A model generated the notes under the pieces. That model ran no database searches, was not told the DNA's origin, and saw only the letters and a list, made by a program, of their open reading frames with translations. Shown here piece by piece: positions 7,148 to 12,497 of a stretch of DNA of 20,380 bases. Source of the stretch: a virus; IMG/VR virus record IMGVR_UViG_3300032278_000157, positions 1 through 20,380 of that record. One strand, 5' to 3'. Each line of letters begins with the position of its first letter. The first letter of the stretch is position 1. The position numbers were made by a program, and so were the translations under genes.

Positions 7148-8104
7148 ATGGCGCAGGCAGGTTGGGCTAAGGGCTCACCAAAGGCGAAGACCCCATCTAA
7201 GCCATCGTATAATGTTGACCATTACCGTCAGCAATTCAACAAGAATGTTGAGCGCAGACTTGAAGCAACCCCGGTCCGAATGGCCCTTGTTGGGAAGGAG
7301 AACACCTGCAAGACAGGACTTGCGCTCAGTCTTTGCCGCACACCCGAAGAGGTTAAGGAGGGTAAGAAGGTCATCCTATTCGACTTCGATTCATCAGCAG
7401 AAGCAACGGTGAGGTTCGTCTGTCCCGACGACCCTAATGTAATCGTGCTAAAACTCTTCGACGAAACTGACGATTCTATCTTCGAGGAAGACGGCGTAAC
7501 CACCTCATGGACCGGTTTGGTTAAGAAGGTAAGAGCCTTCGTGACTATCGCCGGTCAGATAGTGTCTGAGGAGGATGTTGCGGCTATCATATTCGATGGA
7601 GGTTCAACCTATCTCAAGTGGTGCGAGTTCGCTATGCGTGAATCACTAATAGAGAAGGGTATAATTGCTGACGAAGGGGACTCATTCAATCAGAAGGAGT
7701 GGCGCGAGAGGAATCAGACATTCCGCGACACCCTATACCGAATCCAAGCCCTGCCGGTAGGACGAGTGTTCTTCACATTCCACTTGAAGGACCACAAGAC
7801 ATACCTCAGCGATGGGGGAGGCAAGAAAGTTCTCATGAAGGTTGGTGAAAAGCCCGACTGGGTCGATGGAACCCAGCGCAATATGAGCCAGCAGATATTC
7901 TTGGCTCGATATACCAAAGAGGGAGATGAAGCCGCAGGCGTTAGGGCAGACTCAAAACTCACCGCTAAGGAGTTCGTGGTTCGCGGAACCGTTGAGGAAA
8001 TGAAGGGGACGGGAAGTGAGTTCGTGGGGACCGTCCATGATGTTCTACAGATAAAGGGTGGGAAGGTCACATGGAATGGCCTACCTGATATGGGCCTCAT
8101 CTGA
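7148..8104 (+). CDS. RecA/RadA-superfamily ATPase, Sak4-like
   Basis: A 318-residue ATPase. ATG 7148 is chosen because GGGAGG lies 9 nt upstream; the longer frame from 7079 overlaps the previous gene. The P-loop region is VGKENTCKTG (residues about 48-57), where the glycine before Lys-Thr is replaced by Cys. FDFDSS follows near 78-83, Walker B AAIIFDGG near 145-152, and a sensor-like VFFTFHLKDHK near 197-207. A RecA core without the DNA-binding N-domain of RadA, plus the FxFH-type strand, fits the phage Sak4 group of single-strand annealing/recombination ATPases. The ssDNA-binding candidate lies immediately upstream. It probably acts in viral recombination or fork repair. The Cys substitution may lower ATP turnover. 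Confidence 0.65.
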   Translation: MAQAGWAKGSPKAKTPSKPSYNVDHYRQQFNKNVERRLEATPVRMALVGKENTCKTGLALSLCRTPEEVKEGKKVILFDFDSSAEATVRFVCPDDPNVIVLKLFDETDDSIFEEDGVTTSWTGLVKKVRAFVTIAGQIVSEEDVAAIIFDGGSTYLKWCEFAMRESLIEKGIIADEGDSFNQKEWRERNQTFRDTLYRIQALPVGRVFFTFHLKDHKTYLSDGGGKKVLMKVGEKPDWVDGTQRNMSQQIFLARYTKEGDEAAGVRADSKLTAKEFVVRGTVEEMKGTGSEFVGTVHDVLQIKGGKVTWNGLPDMGLI

Positions 8105-8113
8105 ACGGAATGC

Positions 8114-8119
8114 TTATAA
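8114..8119 (+). promoter_or_regulatory. TATA box for the PCNA operon
   Basis: GCTTATAAGCCCTAACGG. The first T of TTATAA is exactly 28 nt before ATG 8142, so a leaderless mRNA is expected. The 14 bases from TTATAA through CCCTAACG are repeated at 11624. Confidence 0.7.
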
Positions 8120-8141
8120 GCCCTAACGGGGTGGCCGTAGT

Positions 8142-8963
8142 ATGCAGGTTAAGACAGCAGACCTTAAGAGACTTCTTGAAGTCACTTCGAGAAAACAATT
8201 TGTGAATGCGAAGCCACAGCAACAGGTCATCGGTTGTGTGATTCGACCCAACGGGGCATCGGCTAAGACGACCAGCCTCGTCCGTGACGGTAAGACGAGT
8301 CTTGCACAGTTCTCTATGGGTTGTGATTGGGAGGAAGGAGAAGATGCTATCGTTGTCCCCGACATCGAACGCCTGCTGGGAGTGCTTACAGCGCACGGTG
8401 GCGAAGCGACATTAATACAGGACGGCGGTTCCCTCAGAATCAAGAGCAAGGGGAAGCAGACAACCCTTGTTGCAGAACCCGGTAGCCTTGCGTTTCCTCA
8501 CACACAGGAGACAATCGCCCAATGGGAGGAAAAGTCCATGTCCTTAGCGGAGCAGATTGATTCAACAACCCCCTCCTATAAGATGCGTGATGGCTCCGAG
8601 CGCACAGCGTTCTGCTGTATTGATACCGGGTCATCCCTGCTTCACGAGGCTTTGAAGGCAGACAACATCAACGCACAGAAACTCAATCAGTATCAATTCA
8701 TCCACGACGGTTCAAATACCCTGAGCGTCAGAACAGGGACAGACCTCAAGGGTGAGACACACACCATCCTTAACGAGGAATGTCCGTATGATGAAGCATT
8801 CGAGTCTGTCTATGAAGGCGGGTTGGAGCAAGTCCTTGCACACTATGACGGGATGGTCACCTTATGCTTCTTAGATTTCAGACCGGAGGGACAAGGCATC
8901 CGACTGATTGCCCGATTCGATAACGACGATTGGGTATTTCAAGCGGCTGTCTTGAAGAGGTGA
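8142..8963 (+). CDS. pcn: PCNA-like sliding clamp
   Basis: A 273-residue protein, slightly longer than the roughly 245-250 of archaeal PCNA. It begins MQVKTADLKRLLE like a clamp N-terminal helix. The repeated pattern of a helix followed by strands is visible: VPDIERLLGVLTAHGG then ATLIQDGGSLRIKS in the first domain, and LEQVLAHYDGMVTLCFL then IRLIARFDNDDWVFQAAV at the C-terminus. That ending resembles the closing strands of PCNA. The clamp would tether PolB and other C-terminal-peptide proteins. ATG 8142 has its own TATA box 28 nt upstream. The clamp loader lies one operon away. Divergence is high, so the interdomain loop and binding pocket cannot be assigned by eye. Confidence 0.75.
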   Translation: MQVKTADLKRLLEVTSRKQFVNAKPQQQVIGCVIRPNGASAKTTSLVRDGKTSLAQFSMGCDWEEGEDAIVVPDIERLLGVLTAHGGEATLIQDGGSLRIKSKGKQTTLVAEPGSLAFPHTQETIAQWEEKSMSLAEQIDSTTPSYKMRDGSERTAFCCIDTGSSLLHEALKADNINAQKLNQYQFIHDGSNTLSVRTGTDLKGETHTILNEECPYDEAFESVYEGGLEQVLAHYDGMVTLCFLDFRPEGQGIRLIARFDNDDWVFQAAVLKR

Positions 8964-8967
8964 TTAG

Positions 8968-9456
8968 ATGGAGGATTGGAATTACTATGTGGGCGACCCC
9001 TGTTATGTGGTAGACGACAACAAGTGGGATGAGTTCTGCAACCTACTGTTCAAGAACGAGGGTTATCAAGGAGACAACCCTGCCTATATCGAATGGGAGG
9101 TTGATGGTGAGTTATATGAAATCGAAACATGGGACAGCCCCGGAGGCGATGGTGTGTGGAGGTTTAGTGGTGGTGAATGTGGGGTTGATGCCGGTCTTTT
9201 GGCGATAGTCCCCCGCGAATGCTGTGCTCAATCAGCAGAAGGTATGGGAATCCTGTTCGAGTGCCGCCCCGAACTCGAAACAAGTAATCAAGACTATATG
9301 GTCATACTGAACGGTGAGCGCGATGCAAGTTGGACTGAGTGTGGCGAGTGTGGTGAGTGGGTCTATATTGATGGGGGCGAATGGGAATGTAGCGAGTGTT
9401 GGAAGACGGGTTGCGAGTCCTGTTGGACCGGATGCGAGTGTGATGAGGATGAGTAA
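8968..9456 (+). CDS. Acidic phage-type protein with Cys-rich C-terminus
   Basis: A 162-residue, very acidic protein 4 nt after the clamp gene, with GAGGTGA before ATG 8968. The first half (WNYYVGDPCYVVDDNKWDEF, then strand-rich segments and FSGGECGVDAGLLAIVP) resembles a family of small phage proteins of unknown function that begin with a YVGDPCYV-type sequence. The last 45 residues hold about ten Cys, starting with C-x2-C (CGEC) and CSEC and continuing CESC and CEC, likely two zinc sites. The fusion of the two parts is unusual. Low pI could mean nucleic-acid mimicry, but no function can be stated. Confidence 0.6.
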   Translation: MEDWNYYVGDPCYVVDDNKWDEFCNLLFKNEGYQGDNPAYIEWEVDGELYEIETWDSPGGDGVWRFSGGECGVDAGLLAIVPRECCAQSAEGMGILFECRPELETSNQDYMVILNGERDASWTECGECGEWVYIDGGEWECSECWKTGCESCWTGCECDEDE

Positions 9457-10645
9457 TGTTGAACGACATATCATCCGAACCCCACTAAAGGAGCGATACG
9501 GCGCACCCCCTTTCAGCATCCTTGATGCTCGGCAGGGCTACTGGCAAGACCGCAAAAGATGGTGGACCAAGAAGGGCATCCGGTCAGAGTTGGGGCGTGG
9601 CGAGCAACTAATCGCCATGTCTAAGTCCAACATGACCTATATGTTCGGCAAGAAGCAGTATGATATTGACCAATTGCAGAAGGAGGGCATCCTTCTAACT
9701 GATGAAGAGGTTGAGGTTGGTGGCGATTCAAAAGGGAGTGCAAAGACATTCGCTATCGGAGACAAGCAGACATGGAATGCTGAGCAAGAGGCGAAGAAGG
9801 ACTTACGCGCTATCCCCGGTGGAGGCACAGGGAAGAACAGCGCATGGCTCCACAAGAACGAGGATGGAACAACAAGTGCGACCCTCCAAGACCCGGATGC
9901 TTTTCAGAACAGGGCGTCGGGGACTTCGATATTCGACCCGGTGCTAACCGAGTTGATGTATGGTTGGTTTTGTCCCGAAGGCGGTAGCATTCTTGACCCG
10001 TTCTGCGGCGGTTCAGTTAGAGGTATAGTGGCGGCACACGGCAACCACGAGTATGCCGGTATGGAGTTGCGTTCCGACCAAGTCCAAGCCAATAGGATTC
10101 AAGGGCTCGAGATATTGGGGGACACGGATTACCCTATGCCTAATTGGGTCGTTGGTGATGCACTCGATATACAGGACAAGATAGGAGGCGACAGAATGTG
10201 GGACTTCATCTTCTCTTGCCCCCCGTATGGTGACCTTGAAGTCTATTCAGAAGACGATAGGGACCTATCAACGATGGAACACCACGAGTTCCTCGATACA
10301 TACCGCACAATCATTCAGCGTTCTGTGGAGTTGCTCAAGCCTAACAGGTTCGCCTGCTTCGTCGTGGGTGACTTCCGAAATGAGGAGGGCTTCTACCGAA
10401 ACTTCGTTAGCGACACCATTGACGCATTTCAGTCAGCAGGAGCCATACTATACAATGAGTGCATCCTAATCACCGTTGCAGGTAGCCTGCCTATCAGAGT
10501 GCATAAGCAATTCGCCAACAACCGCAAACTCGGTAAGACACATCAGAATGTTCTCATCTTCTTCAAGGGTGACCCGAAGACTATCAAGGATGAGTTTCAG
10601 TATCTTGATGTTGAAGACAAGACAGAGGCTGTGGAATGGCTCTAA
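9443..10645 (+). CDS. Phage-type DNA (N6-adenine or N4-cytosine) methyltransferase
   Basis: About 400 residues from ATG 9443 (ATG 9449 also possible); the frame is open back to 9314 but that part lies within the upstream gene. The N-terminus PPFSILDARQGYWQDRKRWW, then SELGRG, is characteristic of a phage DNA-modification methylase family. The SAM-binding motif I is ILDPFCGGSVRG (residues about 182-193) and the catalytic motif IV is SCPPYGDLE (about 257-265), the amino-methyltransferase PPY signature with Cys before PPY. Motif I precedes motif IV. The protein ends in AVEWL, matching the polymerase terminus. Its final codons contain the ATG of the next gene. Likely role: methylating viral DNA against host restriction, possibly at the fork. 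Target sequence unknown. Confidence 0.8.
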   Translation: MRMSNVERHIIRTPLKERYGAPPFSILDARQGYWQDRKRWWTKKGIRSELGRGEQLIAMSKSNMTYMFGKKQYDIDQLQKEGILLTDEEVEVGGDSKGSAKTFAIGDKQTWNAEQEAKKDLRAIPGGGTGKNSAWLHKNEDGTTSATLQDPDAFQNRASGTSIFDPVLTELMYGWFCPEGGSILDPFCGGSVRGIVAAHGNHEYAGMELRSDQVQANRIQGLEILGDTDYPMPNWVVGDALDIQDKIGGDRMWDFIFSCPPYGDLEVYSEDDRDLSTMEHHEFLDTYRTIIQRSVELLKPNRFACFVVGDFRNEEGFYRNFVSDTIDAFQSAGAILYNECILITVAGSLPIRVHKQFANNRKLGKTHQNVLIFFKGDPKTIKDEFQYLDVEDKTEAVEWL

Positions 10646-11604
10646 GCCTATCGGACTTTGAACCGCTCACCTTAGACAATCTATTGGATTACCGCAACGG
10701 TCTGTTCCGTGCCTACCGGCATCCCCGATACTATCAGTCCCCGCTCCGTCTGATGCACCAACCCCATGTCTTCAAGGTCGGCTATGTGAATGATGATGTG
10801 GTGGTCATCAAGGACAGGCAGATAATGGGAACGCAGGTTCTCTATTCTATACTACCCCCGAACAATTGGGAGGTCATAGACACCTTGACCGAAGCAGGCA
10901 TACCCTGTTTTCTAAGCGACGAAGATGTGCATTCCGCCCCCAAGCGATACGGGGTCGTTCCGGTGAAGGACAACATAGAGTATGTGTATCATCTATCAGC
11001 GTTCTCAGATAGGTTCGGGGTGAATAAGAATCAACTGCGCCGCCCCTGTAATCGTGCTGAGTCGTTGTGTGAGTCGGGCGCGTTGAATATCTGTGCATAT
11101 TGGGGCGAAGTCCCCTACGATACGCTGGAATCGTGCAAGGCTTTGACCGTCAAGTGGTTGGGTCAGAGGGCGAAGTCAGCGTGGAAGCCAAATTACTTCC
11201 TCGATGTATTCAATCAGTATGCGGCCACCTCACCTGACCAAGCCCTGTTATTGACCATCATGCAGGGGGATAGGTGCTTAGGCTACCACCTATCACATAG
11301 GGTCTGTAATGGTATCATCTATGATGTCGCCTGCAAGGACTATGAGGACACACCGATTAAGAACATGACCCCTGTGATGCTACACCATGCGTCTAAGGCG
11401 TGGGCTGAGCGCTTCCCTTCGCAGGTTGAATACCTTCGAGTGAATAGGGGTGCGGCGGTCCGAGGTAAGGCCAGCAGAATAGCCAAAGAAAAACTCAGAC
11501 CGTATCTGCGTAATCAAATCTACAAGACAGTCCCCGATGTGAAAATGACCCGTGACTTAAAGGATTCCCTCTTCGCGACCGGAAAAGGCGTGGAATGGGT
11601 ATAG
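10636..11604 (+). CDS. GNAT/DUF2156-like acyltransferase-fold protein
   Basis: A 322-residue protein starting inside the last codons of the methyltransferase (10-nt overlap). It carries features of GNAT or aminoacyl-transferase-like folds: an N-terminal strand region, the block VYHLSAFSDRFGVNKNQLRR, the central helix-rich segment, and ALLLTIMQGDRCLGYHLSHRVCNGIIYDVACKDYED, which looks like the beta4-beta5 acyl-CoA region. A C-terminal basic helix (RIAKEKLRPYLRNQIYK) follows. It ends in GVEWV. Being coupled to a DNA methyltransferase, it could modify a DNA base as the phage Mom protein, also of GNAT fold, does; this is inference. A protein acyltransferase role is equally possible. Confidence 0.45.
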   Translation: MALSLSDFEPLTLDNLLDYRNGLFRAYRHPRYYQSPLRLMHQPHVFKVGYVNDDVVVIKDRQIMGTQVLYSILPPNNWEVIDTLTEAGIPCFLSDEDVHSAPKRYGVVPVKDNIEYVYHLSAFSDRFGVNKNQLRRPCNRAESLCESGALNICAYWGEVPYDTLESCKALTVKWLGQRAKSAWKPNYFLDVFNQYAATSPDQALLLTIMQGDRCLGYHLSHRVCNGIIYDVACKDYEDTPIKNMTPVMLHHASKAWAERFPSQVEYLRVNRGAAVRGKASRIAKEKLRPYLRNQIYKTVPDVKMTRDLKDSLFATGKGVEWV

Positions 11605-11623
11605 GGTCATGAAACCGGAAGCC

Positions 11624-11629
11624 TTATAA
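11624..11629 (+). promoter_or_regulatory. TATA box for the HTH/deoxyribosyltransferase operon
   Basis: CCTTATAAGCCCTAACGG shares its core and the downstream CCCTAACG with the PCNA promoter at 8114. Transcription start is expected near 11652, leaving a 30-nt leader before TTG 11682 that contains a five-codon reading frame at 11668-11685. Confidence 0.6.
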
Positions 11630-11681
11630 GCCCTAACGGATTGGTAGTAAGTAGAAAGCGTAAAGGCATGAGGCCACAACA

Positions 11682-11969
11682 TTGAGTATAACTGCAAAAA
11701 TCGAGACAAAGACAGACGGGACCATCAGCGTGAATGCTGGCGAAAGAGTGATTGTAGGCGACCATTGGTATAGATTAGAGTGTGGTGTGGTAGCATCGCG
11801 AGTCAAGGCTTACCGAGATAGGGAATGGCTCCTCGACATGTATCACGGGAACGGTCAGACTCTTAAGCAGATAGGAGAAACCTGTGGGGTGAGCCCCATG
11901 ACGATTAACCAATGGTTGGTCAGGCACGGAATCCCAAGCAGGCCTCGAGGAAGGCGGAAGATTGAATGA
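11682..11969 (+). CDS. Helix-turn-helix DNA-binding protein
   Basis: A 95-residue protein from TTG 11682; a stop at 11661 and no other in-frame start upstream make TTG the only early candidate. The first 45 residues are a strand-rich small domain. Residues about 48-92 contain a classic phage/resolvase-type helix-turn-helix: LLDMYHGNGQTLKQIGE, then CGVSPMTINQWLVRHGI, followed by the basic tail RPRGRR. It should bind DNA as a regulator or as an adaptor of a larger enzyme. The TTG overlaps the stop of a five-codon leader frame (TTGA), and the gene's own stop overlaps the next start (ATGA). Confidence 0.65.
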   Translation: MSITAKIETKTDGTISVNAGERVIVGDHWYRLECGVVASRVKAYRDREWLLDMYHGNGQTLKQIGETCGVSPMTINQWLVRHGIPSRPRGRRKIE

Positions 11970-12466
11970 CCGTCACCTTCTATCTGTGCGGTCCAATCCT
12001 TCACGATGAAGATAGGGACCGCTCGTTAGCGTGGCGTGAAATAGCGTTTGATATTCTGAGCTCAAATGGGTTCGAGGTTTTCAACCCGATGGTCAGCGAG
12101 CAGTATGGGAATGTGCATTATGATGAGCAATTCAAGGAACTCATAGTCCCACGCGACAAGATGATGATTGAGCGTTCTGATGTAATCATTGTGAATTACA
12201 TTCCGAAAGAACTCAGTATAGGGACCTGCATGGAGGTCATGTATGCTCACATGATAGGCAAGAAGGTCATTTGGTTCGCAGAAGATGAGGAATTGGGAAT
12301 TAAACTCGAAGAGAACCCGTGGGTGATAGCACACAACGATTGGGAGTTCGTTAGACCTTTCAATGCAGATTCGATACGGGACCTGTGTGAATGGTTCGGG
12401 TGTTTCGGTCTGCATGAACCGATTGCTCTTATAGATGCTTACAAAAGACCCCGTGACTTCTGCTAA
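11966..12466 (+). CDS. Nucleoside 2-deoxyribosyltransferase-like enzyme
   Basis: A 166-residue protein of the nucleoside 2-deoxyribosyltransferase/DNPH1 fold. The N-terminal strand and loop YLCGPI (6-11), WREIAFDILSSNGFEVFNP (23-41), the strand SDVIIVNY (71-78) and the loop SIGTCMEVMYAH (84-95) match the family. Glu90 of GTxxE is in the position of the catalytic nucleophile and Asp72 in that of the second acidic residue. Such enzymes exchange or hydrolyse bases on deoxynucleosides, so this one could supply a modified nucleotide or salvage dNTPs. Residues from about 100 include a Trp-rich extension. It is coupled by ATGA to the HTH gene. Substrate unknown. Confidence 0.75.
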   Translation: MTVTFYLCGPILHDEDRDRSLAWREIAFDILSSNGFEVFNPMVSEQYGNVHYDEQFKELIVPRDKMMIERSDVIIVNYIPKELSIGTCMEVMYAHMIGKKVIWFAEDEELGIKLEENPWVIAHNDWEFVRPFNADSIRDLCEWFGCFGLHEPIALIDAYKRPRDFC

Positions 12467-12469
12467 GGC

Positions 12470-12475
12470 TTATAA
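12470..12475 (+). promoter_or_regulatory. TATA box for DNA polymerase
   Basis: GGCTTATAAGG lies just after the preceding stop codon at 12466. The first T of TTATAA is exactly 28 nt before GTG 12498, the same spacing as for 4701, 8142, 15366 and 17839. This argues that GTG 12498, not ATG 12435, is the polymerase start. Confidence 0.65.
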
Positions 12476-12497
12476 GGCGCACCCCCTACATAGGGCT

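Noticed and set aside
7600-7620. AGGTTCAACCT, resembling a tRNA T-arm
   Set aside because: It lies in the Walker B region of a clear ATPase gene and has no matching acceptor or anticodon arms.
9314-9442. N-terminal extension of the methyltransferase back to ATG 9314
   Set aside because: It lies wholly inside the Cys-rich part of the previous gene, and family N-termini begin close to the PPFSILDARQGYW motif.
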